Shown: positions 31,144 to 44,655, counted from the first letter of the stretch. The stretch: DNA of 64,000 bases from Hydractinia symbiolongicarpus (GCF_029227915.1 NC_079877.1:3844001-3908000); one strand, 5' to 3'. Made by a program: numbers and translations. Notes: generated by a model not told the origin, from the letters alone.

Positions 31144-33264
31144 AAAATAAGACTAAAAATTTCAGAGTTAAATAAATAACGAAATAAATAACAGACTGGT
31201 AACTAACACATTGCAAATAAACTAAAAGTACTCATTCTTGTTATAAAAGAATAAAAGAAGCTAATGTGTACAGAGGATTTTTTTTACCCCATCGGGAGAT
31301 TAACTCTCCCTTTTTCTACCCCAAAGTAGATTTTTAGCAAGGGGCTCTTGAGTTTACAAGCTTACTTTTCCATCTTTTTAAATCTTGCGAGTAAAGTTCA
31401 AAAACCACACCAAGACAGTGGTCATGTTGAATGGCTGGTGACTTTCGACGTTTTAAGGGACTACGAAATTCAATAAGCTCAATCCCTGCACATCCCGAAG
31501 AATGGCGTGCCCAGACAATATTGCGCTCAGGTTTTTTGAAGACAGAAGTTTGCTGCTATGACTCTTCAACATTGTGTAAGGGGGGAGAGGTAAAAAGAAC
31601 AGTACTTCTGTATTTATTGACTTTTCTGCCACTAATGGTAAGTTTTTGTGTTTGTCCCAACTACTTTTGGCAACAATTGTAGTTTAAAAAGTTTGAACTT
31701 AATTTTATTAGAAAACTTGAGTTAGAAGCAAGGTAAGTGGAATAAATTATGATAATCAATATATATATGTGGAATTTTTCTGTCATTTTCAGTTATATTC
31801 GGATGCCTAATTGATATTTAAGATAATTTAAGATGTTGTTTCTGCCCTCAGTGATCATAACATTTTCCACTGCCATTAGCTCGACATTCTTGGAAGTCAC
31901 TCAAGTTAAAAACCGTTTTTCAGCCCCCCATAAGTAACTCGCTCCTTTTGGACGTTTTTATTATTATGGCGCCGCGTGTATTTATATACGTAACAAAAAA
32001 TGTAGTACGGACTTGTTTCAAATGGTCTGGCGTTGACTAAGGTATGGGGTAAGATAATGTAACGAATTTTCTACCGCACTTCTTTATCAATTAGCCAGCG
32101 CTTCTACTACATTAACGGCACTAAATTTAGGATGTCAAATCCACATTTCGCCGGTAAGAGTTTTTGCGCATAGTATCCTAAGAAACATTTCGTTACTCAA
32201 TTTCAGCGATTTACTCAAAATCCTCGTAAATTGGCATGTAAACCAAACTAAGCTCCATTAAGATATTTCTCATGAAAAGTATTTCAGATTTGAAAGCATA
32301 TTTCTTCGCATTATTTTACATACATATATATATTAATATAAATAATAATCATAATAATATCTAAAAATATAGTCTAAAAATAAAATAAAATAAAAATATA
32401 CAACACACTTTCCATAATAAAATTAATATTTTGTATAATAAATATATTTTAAACTTAAAATTTCATTGGTGTTCTACATAACTCGGTTGTCGTTAATTTT
32501 AAAGCGCAGTTTGTCACAAATGATGCAAGCCAAACACAAAATTTTATAAGGAGGGCGAGCCTCATTTTTAGAGGACACAACATCCTTTATGGACTCTTAG
32601 AAATATTTCCTAAGCAACGAAAGAATTTGATTTAAAAAAAGGTTAATTCTGACTACACAATAAATATAGTTAACAGTGGAATGTGTGGACGCTATTTATT
32701 TAGTACAACTAAATGTTTCTGACGCACTGTTTCAACAACGGTTTCAGAAAAAAGATTAATACAGGCATAAAACAAACTCAAGTCAACATGCCCATACAAC
32801 ACGAACGAATGGGGAAAAAAGGAAAAGCATATGCACAGCATTGCACTGTAAAAGGGAAGAAAGAAGAATTTCAAAATTTCCCAAACCTTAGGGGAAACTG
32901 CTCCTACAGGATGGAGATCTGTCGCAGAACAGCGCCTTAATTTCTAGCACACGATGTATCATTCTATGTAGAAATGTAATTTCAAACACTTTTTATACAA
33001 AAATGTTTTTTTTGCTTAAATTGTTTCTTCATCGTTGTCATTGAAATCATACTCCATAGCAGGCAGTAACAAAAAGCACAAGATTACCAAAATAAATAAG
33101 CACTATTATGGAGCTAATACTTTTTAAAAAAAGTGTGTTTAATTTTTACGTAAAGAAATCTGTTGCACAATGCATAAATATCAGTGGTGTTATCATTTAA
33201 AACGTACAACCTCCAAGGTAGCCACATCTTTTCATTTGTTGCGTCTGTCAAATAATAGCAAATG
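31144..33264. other. Intergenic stretch without supported gene
   Basis: The frame at 31431-31682 (+) is not family-like. 32330-32460 is extremely AT-rich. A minus-strand segment at 33025-33063 (EYDFNDNDEETI then stop) could be an alternative end exon of the CCDC191-like gene but lacks a phase-compatible acceptor. Confidence 0.4.
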
Positions 33265-36200
33265 CTAAACACTTTCAGTTTTACCTTGAAAATCAGGTAA
33301 CCATTGTTGCACTTTTTTTCGCAAATCATTTTTACGCTTCTCTCTTACACGTTCTTCTTTTACCAAGCTTACAAAATTAACCAATGTATGGAAATACAGC
33401 TTTGTTATACGTCTAAAAACAAAGCAAAATACGCTCATTAATGTTTAGAACAAGGAATGACCGAAGAAAAAATTAATGGAACCTTTTTGAAAAAAAAAAC
33501 ATAATCAGTTTCTTTATACTGAAAGTTAATGTAAAACTGTATGTTAAAATCTTTCATAACTTACGCTTGATTATGTTCATCTGCTGAACTTTCTTTCGCC
33601 CACATTAAAATACGTTCATCTGTCACATAATCTTGCCATGCATTAAAAGCATGTTTTTTTATCCGTTGGATATTATGTTTTCTTGCTATCTTGTTCAACA
33701 TTTGCAGGTTGAATCTTACCTAGAATAAACATACAGTTGCATGGAAAAACACTGAAAGATTTTTCACAGTTTTAAGCTCGAGATATAAGAGATGTGCAAC
33801 GGATTTTAGAAAGAATTGTTGATGCCGATATACGGTAACTGTTGATATTTAACAAGAAAAAGAAGATTTTACAGGCCACACTAACGGTCGTTACCGGGTT
33901 ATGGGTTCAACGTCTATATACCACATGCATATGTTTTTATAATTCAAGGGAATTTGCTTCAAGCTCACCTCCCAGTATTTGTTCTGCTAACTAACATTGC
34001 AAAAACCAGAAATTCAAATTTAGTCACTTCTTCTTTGCCATATTGAGAAAGCTTTTCGTTCAAATTAACTTATTCAGATTTAATCTAAATTTGGCACCCG
34101 TATATTGCTCAGGAGTGGGCTAGCTATATGAAAGGATTAAGTGATAAGATTTTGCAGCCGGTATACCTCATTAATGATTTAAGTTTTCAGCAACTTAATT
34201 TTAGGCAGAGTAACAAATCTTAAATACTCTTCGATACTAATGTTATACATGCGTTTTGAGATTACCTTGTTTTAAGGTTGGAGGTAAACTGTAATAGACG
34301 ACCTTCCAATGAAGAAGGTATTGCCTACATAGTAAAATACATACATTCGTAACCTGTTCGTATATATGTTCCAGCCACTTAAATAACATTATAAAGCGTT
34401 CTGAGATTAACTTGTTGGATGTAAACTTTAATAGAAGGCAATCCAATGTAAATGGCATACATTCGTTACCTGACTGAACTGACACCTTACAATCCATTGT
34501 TTAGTTCGCATACAACAGTAATGTGTTACAACATGGTTATCAATTGAAATACCCAATTAGGCGACGGCAAACACAAATACTCTCAAGACCAACCTAAGTA
34601 CATGTTAACAACAAGAGAGAAATTCTAACCTTTTGCCATGACCTTAAACTTCTTCTTAACAAGATCTTCTCGTAACAATGGTCGGCCTTATTTTTCTTTT
34701 CAGTCACATCTTCTTTTGTGTTTGTGTACCATGACACGAATACTATTTTAAGTAACCTTCCGCTGCAGTATTTATTACTTATTTCTAAATTTAACTGTAC
34801 TACTTGAATTAATCGCGTTAGTGGTTCCAAGCCATATTTTCGCAACAAAAAGTTCTGGTAATGAGTGGTTGCGAGATTTGTTTTGATGCGAGCTTGTTCT
34901 TGTCTTAACTGCTTTTCTTTTTCTTTCTAAAAATAGAATTCTTTAAAAATAGAAAGGCGATATGCAGATTTAAGTTTCGTGGAATCGCAGTTCGTGTTGA
35001 TTCATAACAACAAATTAAACTAACAAGCAAAACTCACAACTAAACCACTAACCGTATAAACTTTATTAATGATTGCAGTTGTAAATTTTTTTATAATAAT
35101 TTAACGTTCCACAAAAAATTTTAACCAGGAAAAAGAAAATGGAAAAGTCTTTCATAGTGTAAATAATAATTATATTTTTCATCATTTTTTTTTTGAAGAA
35201 GTGATAAAATTATTTCAACACAACAATATCTCAATATCTTAAGAAACCAACATCATCTCACCTGTATTTCCCACCTGTATTGCTTCTCAACAAATCAACA
35301 TCGTCTCACCTGTATTTCCAACCTGCACTGCTTCCCAACAAACCAACATCATCTCACCCGTATTTCCAACCTGCATTGCTTCTCAACAAATCAACCTCGT
35401 CTCACCTGTATTTGCAACCTGCATTGCTTCTCAACAAACCAACAACATCTCACCCGTATTTCCAACCTGCATTGCTTCTCAACAAATCAACATCGTTTCA
35501 CCTGTATTTCCAACCTGTGTTGCTTCTCAACAAAACAACATCTCACCTGTATTTCCAACCCGCGTTGCTCCTCAACAAAACAACAACTTACCTGTATTTC
35601 CAACCTGCGTTGCTCCTCAACAAAACAACATCTCACCTGTATTTCCAACCTGCGTTGCTCTTTCCGTTGCTTTATTCTTTCTTCCTTCTCTAACTCCTCC
35701 TTTCGTAATCTCTCCTCTTCACGTTTGCGTAATACATTCTATCAAAATAAAAACAAATTAGTATTCACTTCATTCAACATTAAAACTTTTTTTTTGCCGA
35801 GGTATTTAATTCATTGTTGAACCAAATAAAAATTTGTCTCGGGGTCACAAAAAGGATTAACCCCTAAATGGTTTCAGGGAAAGATGCAAGGACTTTTTGT
35901 CATTGGCAGTGGAGGACGTTAAACTATTCTTTAATTTAAAACATTTTTAAAAGTCTCCAGCACCTTAATTTGGATAGTTTTTTAAACTAAGCAATGAACG
36001 GTGAACATTTTTAAAGTTTTTGAGTTTAAAGGGTATCCTGTTATCCTTAAGCACATCAAAAATTGACTAAAGGAAAGACACTCACGATATAAAGACATCA
36101 TAATATACATTGTGAAAATAAATAAATAAATACAAGCTGAAAAGTGGTGATATTAAAGAAAGGTAATGCAAACTAACTAATTTTTCTTCTTCTTTTTTTC

Positions 36201-39200
36201 TTTTCTGTTCTTCCAGCTGTGCTTTTCTTTCCCTTCTTTGACTTTCACGTTCCTCCATAGCTTAGAAAAGAAGTTCGGTTAATATTGAGATTTGTTCAAA
36301 AGCTTTAGTCGCTCGTTTTTTATTAGCTATCAACATTCAGTTAAATGTGATGTTTAGCTGACTACATACACCACTCCCACAATGCATTTTTTTAACATTT
36401 TAACGTTTATTTCATATTGGTAAATTTTTAATTTAATTTAGTTGTTTAAATTTAATAACGATTGAGGGAGTTCAAATAATGCTTCACTTTGGAATTTTTT
36501 CAGTACTGAATACGACACAAAATAAACATTACCTAAATGTAAAGGTTTTGTTGTTTGTTTCTGTGATCGGACTTGAAAGTGCTTAATGGGAACTGTTACA
36601 ACTGACTCTGCTGGGTCACTTCTGGTGGGGTTCGCATCATGTAAGACATCATTCTTTGCACCAATAGAATGTTTGATCAGTGGTGCAGAAAAAGGGTTTG
36701 CTATGTTATGTTGTATCATGTAATTCTCAGTCACCACAGACTTGGTCTTCTTAGTATATACAGAATTCTGTCTCGTGATATTTTCAACATCTTTACATGG
36801 CATTTTATTATGTTGGTGCACTTCTTCATTTCTCTTTTCTTTGTGTTTTTGGAAATGAGATTTACCTGTTGGTATTTTTTGTGTCTTGTTACGGAGATGT
36901 GTCTGATAAAGCTGCTGGTCATTTACCTTTTTAAAAAATAAAAACATGAAAGCTGGTTTGTTTTTAGCAAAGAAATTATGGAAAGGATACCTAAACTCTG
37001 TAAAACAACAAAATAAATATTGCTTAACACCAAACACTGGGTTGTTCTTTTTAAAATTTCATGAATTATAAAAGTTCTTTGCTTTTAAAAGTTCTTTTTA
37101 TTTTCCTGCTACTACCATACCAAACATTTAATTTGGTAGTACTGAATACGATACAACATAAACATTACACAAATGTAGAGGTTTTCTTATTTTTTTGTGA
37201 TATGACTTGAGGGTACCTTTAAGAACTGGTACAACTGACTCTGCTGAGTCACTTCTGGTAGGAAAAAGGGTATGTTTGGTGGAAAAGGGGTATGTTTGGT
37301 GGAAAAGGGGTATCTTTGGTGAAAAAAGGGTTTCTTTGGTGGGTATCTTTGATGGAAAAGGGGTATCTTTGGTGGAAAAAGGGTACCTTTCGTGGCAAAA
37401 GGGTACCCAGGGGCGGATCCAACATTTTTAACATGTCAGTCACATTTTTGGCGAAGCAAAAAAAAGCGCAGCAATTTGCTGCGCCCAAAACAGCTGGGGT
37501 CATGGGGGGCGCTGTAAGCCCCACCATAGCGAGTCCGGAAACTTTCGCTATTTTAAGCCTCTACGCATTATAAACGGCCTAAATAATGTCCAAATTATTA
37601 GCTTTGTTAGAGACTTTTTTTGGTCTAAGTTTTGAATGGACAAGAAAATAACAGACCATCTTTTAAAGGGTTTCAAAAAAGTGTATGAAAATTAAAAACA
37701 ACAGTTTAAATTCAAATATTTTAAGACTGTTTCACCCAATATCAGGGCTCGTCAGCATGTCTAGGAAATGCCTAATAACGTAATGTTAGCTATTCCAGAC
37801 ATGTTAGCTATTCATGACATGGACAGTCTGCTATATGCTAAAGTAGGCTTAACTAGGAGAAGCTGAATTGTTTTAACCAGAATTACAAAAATGGTTGGCT
37901 TTAAAATTATCATCACATCCTTCATCAACACCTTGCAGACAAAACAGAATATGAGCTTGAGCATAAGTATTTTTAGCATTTAATGATGTAAGTACAGGTT
38001 CAACTTTGCACTTTGCACCACAGTTAAGAAAATAGGAAATTTGGTTTTTGGTTTTTGATGTACAGTCTGGAGGCACAGCATAATTTTTCTTACCACTGGG
38101 AAATTAAAGTATTTGGCTAAAGGTGGCAAAAATTTTCTGTGTTCAGAGTACTAACCATGCTATCGCAACTAGTCTACCTAGTTAAACCTCAGGTTAAAAG
38201 AAGAACCCTAATGATGGAATGTTGCAGCACGTCAACCAGTGTATTGTCACCAACATGTAGCTAGGACATGTAGCTGTACAAACAAATCTCCAGTGACTTT
38301 AAGAGCTAAAAATAATTATCCCAGGAAATAAGTAAATTGTCGAAACTAACTGCTGTATTATACAACATGTTGGATGTAGCACTACAGAATAAAACATATA
38401 TGCACCCTTTTGGTTGGTCACTGCCTATTCTGCAAAATGTGTTTGCTCAAATATTATTCAATTGATAGCATAATAAAGGACAAACATAAATTTTATCACT
38501 TAAACCGTAGTCGTAATCATGATTAAGCTTTTGCACCAATATAATTTAAGTTGAACATTCCGGTACTTTACAATTTCTTTGGACTGGTTAAAAAATTTGG
38601 GCTTAAACTAGTTTTATCAATTCCTATCTGACTTATTTCAACTAGAAAAATTGCTTTTAATGGTTTTTGCACTTGTATCTGTGTTAAAAGAGATATGCTG
38701 TAAAAAATGCCTTATCGGCGTCCCCAAAAATGCCTTAATTAAAAAACTTAAGAACTACAATGATAGGTCAATGTATATTGGGCTCTCTTTCATCAATCTG
38801 GTCTAAAACTATACCATATCAAGTTTTAAGCCATTGTTTTAATTTTTGCACAACTTATTGGACTTTTACCATTAGCGAAAAGTATGCTTTTTTATACTAC
38901 CCACTCATAAAATTGCCACTTTGACTAATTAGTTAGGAATTATTTTTTTTTTTTTTAAATTCACAGACTTGTACTAATATCAAAATTCCTCAGATGATAT
39001 ATCCTAGTAGTAAGCTATTAACATCTGCAGGAAGTTATTATCAGTCTACGTGTGCTATGGGCCTATTTCGTGAAAATTAAAAATTAAGTATAAAAAGGAT
39101 TTTTCATATGAAAGTTAGATCCTGCATGCTTTTATTAGCTAGCTATATATTACAAGTGTTTAAGATAACAAGAATAATAAAGCATTATCTTCTTAACATA

Positions 39201-42200
39201 AAGCAATTGCAGAACTCTGTAAGTTTTTGGTCAACAACAACAACTTTAAAAAATAACCCACTCTGCATTGAAATTTCTAGCTAGCTAGCTAGCTACATAT
39301 GTTTCAATATCTATAGCTACGCAACTGTAATTATATTTTTGACATAAAGACTTGATTTATTGTAATAACTTTACGTATCTTTCTTGCACATTTGAAAATT
39401 ATTGTATCTCATTCCAGCACACATGGTGAGTCATCATGCCTGGTTACTTATTAGCCTTGCATGCTTTCGTTTGGTCCGAAAAGCTATTGATTGCTTTCAT
39501 TTGGTCTGAAAAGTCATTGATTGCTTTCGTTTGGTCCGAAAAAACCCTCCTAATTGCTTTCGTTTGGTCCGAAATTCAAATTACCAACATCAGTTACAAA
39601 AAATTCAATGATTATTGCAAAATACATGCTGTGTCACATTTTGAATGCCGTAAATATGGGTCAAAGTCGTCAGTTTTTTGTAAACCAATCAGAATACCTT
39701 ATTTCGGCCGTCAAGCCAATCACATTGCATGAAAATTCTTCGGATGTCAGTCGCTTTTTGCCGTATCCATCAACTCAGTCACACAAGAGAAAGGTCCGTA
39801 AAATAAAGGTCAATGGTCGCAGGGACTGCAGGATCACAGTACCCTATTATTTTTTACGATTCTTAGTAAAAATTATGTCAGTCGCGCGATGGCGCTGACA
39901 TACACTGGATCCGCCCCTGGTATCTTTGGTGGAAAGGGTATCTTTGGTGAAAAAGGGCATTTTTGGTGGAAAAAGGGTATTTCTAAACCTTGCAACTTCC
40001 TGGTGTTTTCCCTATCTGATTACAATTTAGATTGACCTTTTTTCACTTCAAAAAAAACAGCAATGAATATAAACATTATGAGCAACCATTTCATTTTACA
40101 TGTAATATTTCTACATACCTTTTCGTTGGTAAGAACAATTTTTTCATCTGATGAAGCATTACATTCTTTCTTGTCTTTCCACAGTAATCCTTTCGAAGCT
40201 GCTTCAAGAAACATGGCCATCTTCTTTGCTTTCTTTTCATGTTCAGCAAGTAGAATTTTTTTCTCAACTTGATAGCGTGCATATTTTAACCATGATATAA
40301 AACAAGTATGAAGCAGTTTTTTATTGCTGTATTTAATAGCCATTTGTTCTTTCCTAAAAATTGAGAATAGAGGGGCTAAGAAAAAAGTGGCTTTTAGTAT
40401 TTTAAAAAAATTTAATAAAACACACACTCTTCTTTTTGAGTTATGTGATAATACAAGTTTGCATTCAGGCATAGCCGTAAGAATTGTGGACATGCCTCAA
40501 GGGTTAATCCATGAAATTACTTTTCAGGAAACGAGAAAATCAATTTGTTTATCTCAAACAGTTAATATTTTAAAGTGAACCTACAAGATCTAGAACTGTT
40601 ACTACCACATTTTTTCCTATCCATCACTACAAGAAATAACACAGTTTCCACCTGGGTCTAAATTGACCTGTATCAGCCCCTATGCCTATACTACATTTTT
40701 TTAATTTCAACAAACATAAAAAAGACAAAACAAAAGAAAATACCTGTATTTTTCTTTTAAGCTTTGTTCAATAGTTCTTGCCTCCTCGCAAGAACGCACA
40801 CAAGTAACATAAGCCTTCCATGCGTTCCAAGCTTTAAGTTTACACTTCCAATCTGCAACAGCACGTGCCTTTCCCACTTTTATTCTTGTTTCGAGAACCA
40901 GATTATACCACAAAGAAAAGTGCTTGTGTAATATCTAAAAAGAATTAACGTTAAACACAATGTTTTATTGCGCTAAAAAAAAAAAGATATTGCTAAAATA
41001 TTCTTTACATAGGTTGAATAATTTTATTAAAAATAATTTTCACAATTTTATTACATTGGCTCGCCTTTAAAAAAGGTTTGAGTGAAACTTTAGTAGCTAT
41101 GCCAGTGTGAATTCTTCTTTTTGTGAGTGATGCATTCAGTCATCCAAAAAGCTCATTTACATACTACACAGATCCATTTGAAAATAAATTTAACACATAA
41201 ATAACAACAGCATGCAGCTATAATATCAAGCACATTGTACCAAATAGCCAGATGTGTACATATGGCTAAATACCGTTTGAAAATGTTCCGTCAAATCAGT
41301 TGCTTAAAATAACCTTTTTACGAAAAGTCCTGGCATGTTATGAACGTTTTTAAAGTAAGACATACTTGCATATTTTGTTTAAGCTCTTCGAGTGACTTTT
41401 TCTCAGCTTCATACTCTACATGCAAACGCATCTGTTCTTCAGCTTCTTTTCTCCTTACACTTTCGGTTTTTCTGTGTTCTTTCTTTCTACGTAATTCTTT
41501 CTGCATCTGAAGTTTAGCTTCATCAAGAATCTTCTTTTTTCTGAGAAAGTAAGCAGTAAAAAATAAGAAAAAAAAACTATTTAATCTAATCCAGCCATAT
41601 ACCTGAAAGTTAAGAGAATATTACCGTTCAGATTCTTCAAATCGTTTCCTTTTCTCATCTTCCAGTTCTTTTCTTATCCTAACCATTTCTAACTTAATTG
41701 CTTTTTCTTCCGCTTTCTCTTTTAGTTTCTTTTGTTTTTCTTCTTCTGCTACTTTAGCCCTGGCTTTTTGCTCTATTTCTTTTTGAGTGGATAGTTCTAA
41801 CTTTTTTGCAGCAACTTTACTTTTTCTTTCAGCACCTTTTATTTTCACCTAAATTAAATAAGTCCTTTAAAAACTGTTTGTGTTTTAAGTAGTAACTATA
41901 ACCTCTGAGTCCTTTCCCTCCCTTCCACCTGCAAACCTAGACTCCTGTTTAATTCAGTTCCCACTTAAGTTATAACTCCCTCATCCAAACCAATTATGTC
42001 ACAAACAATTTGAGTAAACAATAAGAAGTAAAGATACACTGCTCAAAATTTAAATTTTTTTATATTTACTAAAAAATACCTGTTGATGTCTTAAATTCAT
42101 CTTTGGTACTGGATCTTTTAACCTTCTTACAAGTGGCTTCATCCCAAGGTCGATGTTTTTTACAACCTCTTTATTCATCATCCCTCGTAGAACTTCTTGG

Positions 42201-43590
42201 ACTACTAAGCTGTCATCAATATCATCGTTATCTATATTTTCAACTTCCAATAAGTAGTTGGTATAATCTTGTGCAGCTAAAATAACAGAAACTTATAATT
42301 GTTACATTTTGAAACTACTGACACTAATGAAATCTATAAGACAAAGTCGAAAACAAGGGCTTTTAAAATGATTCAAATCATTATATGATCTTTAAACTTG
42401 GTTTCACACAAATTCACATCATATATATACAAATATATCTAAACAAGGTATCGTGACTATAAGAAAGAGTGTTGTTAGTAAGATTTTAAGAAAAATATTT
42501 CTGATTTTCGTTGATTTCTCAGCTAAATTTAAATAATTTCTTTCACTTTCCTGAAGTTTTACAAAGTTTCATAATTGTGATTGAAAGTACTACAACCTTT
42601 ACAGTAAGATTGGAATCCACGAAAAAAGGAAAGTTTACTAATTTTTCGATTGGCTTATTTTTTAATCCAGATTTTAAGTTCTTAGACCTTTCTGTTTGAC
42701 AGCAGCTTTATTCTCTAAATTAAAATCTCCCCAGATAAGTCAAATTAAAGAGTAAATCAAAAAAAAAATTACCTGAAGCAGCCTCAGGAAAAAAAATTGG
42801 TTTTGGGATTTCTTCTTCTTCTTCATGATTTGTGTCTATATCTAAGAAAGTGTTTCGAAAATCTGTCAGGTAGTCTACTTTGTTTTTGTTACCACCATGT
42901 AAATATGTGTCAGCATCCAACATTAATCTTTTATTAGACGACCAACTTTCCTTTTTGTGTTCTAACTCATGCTGCATATTTGGAAACGTTTTCTCTTGCA
43001 ACCACCCATCTAATAACTCCTGTGCTACAACAAACACGAAAAAAACAGTATAAGCCATTGACAAACAAAATTAAGTAGGTTGTTCAATATTATTTTTGAG
43101 AGGGGTACAGCTAAGAAACAGTTAACAATGCAAAAAATATGATGAAATAAGTTCTGCCCTGTGCTGAATACACCTTAACAGGTCAAGAAACTTGCTACAT
43201 ATACATTTCACACAACCTATTTTTTTACGTTATACAGACATTCGGGACAGTTTACATTTTGCTTTATACACTTGAATTTTCACTGTTTGGCACGAGCCAT
43301 ACAAAACCAAGAATTTTTTTCTTTTTCACAAACACTAACCTTCATACAAGGCTTCATCATCTGGAACAAATTCTCCTAAATGATCTGTTTCGAAAATATC
43401 TGAACCATATGCCTCAAGTGCAGCACGTTCAGAAGCATCTTGAACTTTCTAACAAAAAAGAGAGAAAAAAATTATATCATATTATAGATGCAAAAAGTGT
43501 GCAACCGCATAATGAAATAAACAAAACAAAAATACAACCACTAACTTTTATCCAGTCCTTCATTTTATCTTTCTTTCCTTTTCTTCCCAT
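33265..43590 (-). CDS. CCDC191: CCDC191-like coiled-coil protein, 14 exons
   Basis: Minus-strand exons: 43590-43546, 43448-43340, 43024-42773, 42276-42080, 41848-41625, 41540-41366, 40934-40744, 40353-40119, 36926-36533, 36260-36178, 35738-35637, 34926-34630, 33719-33565, 33412-33265; phases agree and give 868 residues. CCDC191 (KIAA1407) is a poorly understood coiled-coil protein of animals. Diagnostic parts: an acidic N-terminal region with QELLDGWL, LRHQQVK-type heptads, a long Lys/Glu/Arg coiled coil (about 202-334), then WYNLVLETRIKVGKARAVAD in exon 7, repeated short Trp-centred helices (FISWLKYARYQ, FVSWYTNT, SLRSWQK, AFNAWQDYV) that resemble SFI1/IQ-like repeats, and the end VQQWLPDFQ. 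The last exon is read through to a stop at 33265. The first exon may not be the true 5' end: an acidic open segment with splice-like borders lies at 43924-43974. Confidence 0.86.
34250..34472. repeat. Diverged tandem duplication in CCDC191-like intron 12
   Basis: Two copies of about 85-115 bp share TTCTGAGATTA-like, GTAAACT and CATACATTCGTAACCTG words. The left copy, on the minus strand, stays open (QYLLHWKVVYYSLPP) and resembles the Trp-helix pattern of neighbouring exons, but its 3' phase does not fit exon 13. Confidence 0.5.
35231..35690 (-). repeat. Minisatellite of repeated exon-end/5' splice site units
   Basis: About nine units of 45-48 bp, beginning at the true end of exon 11 of the CCDC191-like gene. 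Read on the minus strand, each unit has GTTGGAAATACAG followed by GTGAGATG or a close variant: the last bases of the exon plus a good splice donor. The 45-bp units nearest the exon remain in frame; the 48-bp units introduce TGA. The long plus-strand open frame here is simply the antisense of this array. Confidence 0.9.
37250..37407. repeat. GGTATCTTTGGTGGAAAAGG minisatellite, left part
   Basis: About seven units of roughly 20 bp in intron 8 of the CCDC191-like gene. The array resumes at 39920-39990 on the other side of the inserted TIR element. Confidence 0.85.
37408..39919. mobile_element. 2.5-kb hAT-like non-autonomous TIR element
   Basis: Ends CAGGGGCGGATCCA and the inverted TGGATCCGCCCCTG, a perfect 14-bp match. 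It interrupts the minisatellite, so the boundaries are clear. GCGCAGCAATTTGCTGCGC is a subterminal palindrome. No transposase frame is visible. The ends resemble hAT termini, but I see no clean 8-bp target duplication because the flanks are repeats. Confidence 0.75.
39459..39580. repeat. Four tandem units of about 32 bp inside the TIR element
   Basis: Units of TTGCTTTCGTTTGGTCCGAA with short spacers. Located near the right end of the 37408-39919 element, where tandem subterminal repeats could be transposase-binding sites. Confidence 0.75.
39920..39990. repeat. GGTATCTTTGGTGGAAAAGG minisatellite, right part
   Basis: Three to four more units of the array at 37250-37407, cut off by the TIR element. 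Confidence 0.8.
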
Positions 43591-44400
43591 TTCCTTAAAA
43601 ATGTAATGACTATATATTTTAACCCTTGTGGTCTGTGTGAAAGGGGTAGTTGTAAGTATGGAGCAAATATTCCACAGGCTTTACAGTTATGTGTTAATAA
43701 AATACACATCAATTGCCTTTATTTCAGACATGTTCCCAAAGAACTAAAATACATGCAGGGCATTTTTAACACCACTTATTAATACATTGTTCATTTACAT
43801 GTCAGGGCATGATATAATCACTGAAAAAACCCTAATCAATTCTATGTTTTCTTTTTTTGTTTTTAATGACTATAGACTACTGCCCCAATGTAACTTTACA
43901 TGTGCGCGATAGTTATCACCTTCGCATGAGCTTTCAGTATCCTCAGAACTTTCGTTGTTATTGTTAACCTATTGTTAAATACATGAGCTATTTTTGCATG
44001 TTGAAAACAATATAATTCATGTCTTGTTCCCGAAATTTAATTAGCTCAAGTGAACCGTGTGTCTCCCATTGTTGTATTTAATTGCTGGAGTTCTCAAGAG
44101 ATCAACGGGAGAAAAAAAAATTAACAAAGATGTAAGTATCTATTTTTTATACTCATGAACGGTTATGTTAAACCATTCGTTTATAAATGTTATGTATTCT
44201 CTGATGCTTGTCTTTTACCGAAGTGTGCGTGTAATTTTATTTCTCTTCACACAAAACGCTATTTCGCACATATAATATACCTAACTCTTAAATAATCGCA
44301 CAAACATTTCCCTATAAAAGTTACAATTTGCCTCCGTGAAATGAAAACAAACGAAATATAAACATTGTTTTAATGTTCAGATGCTTGACCTATGAACAAA
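43591..44400. promoter_or_regulatory. 5' region of the CCDC191-like gene
   Basis: Must hold the promoter and any non-coding or extra 5' exons. A minus-strand segment at about 43974-43924, NNNNESSEDTESSCE in translation, has AG and GT borders but ends in a phase that does not join to the next exon. No core promoter motif stands out. Confidence 0.35.
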
Positions 44401-44655
44401 AAGCGGAGTTAGAAATGCTTTTATAGATCGCACATTAAAAATTTAAGAACGAAAAGCGGCGATGAGAAATCTTCCTTAGATCGCATTTAAAAAACTTAAG
44501 AATGAAGAAAGGAAATAGAAAATATATTTTTGATCGCATTTCAAAAGTTTAGGAAAGAAAAGCGGCGATAGAAATGCTTTTTTAGATTGAGTTTTAAAAA
44601 TTTAAGAACAAGGAGCGGCAATAGAAAAGCTTTTTTAGATCGCATCGCAAAAACG
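44401..44655. repeat. Five-copy 53-bp minisatellite
   Basis: Units run AAGCGGCGATAGAAATGC, then TTTTTTAGATCGCA, then AAAAATTTAAGAAC. Copies differ by substitutions and small indels. It lies upstream of the CCDC191-like gene and has no coding sense. Confidence 0.8.

Noticed and set aside
35280-35693. 137-codon plus-strand open frame with repeated LLNK-x-YFQPAL units
   Set aside because: It is the antisense strand of the exon-end/donor minisatellite; openness follows from the repeat unit length and not from coding.
37250-37407. CRISPR-like array
   Set aside because: Units are contiguous, about 20 bp, without unique spacers, and the DNA is animal nuclear sequence.
37207-37573. Plus- and minus-strand frames with GYLWWKKG-like repeats
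   Set aside because: They are translations of the 20-bp minisatellite and the TIR element end.
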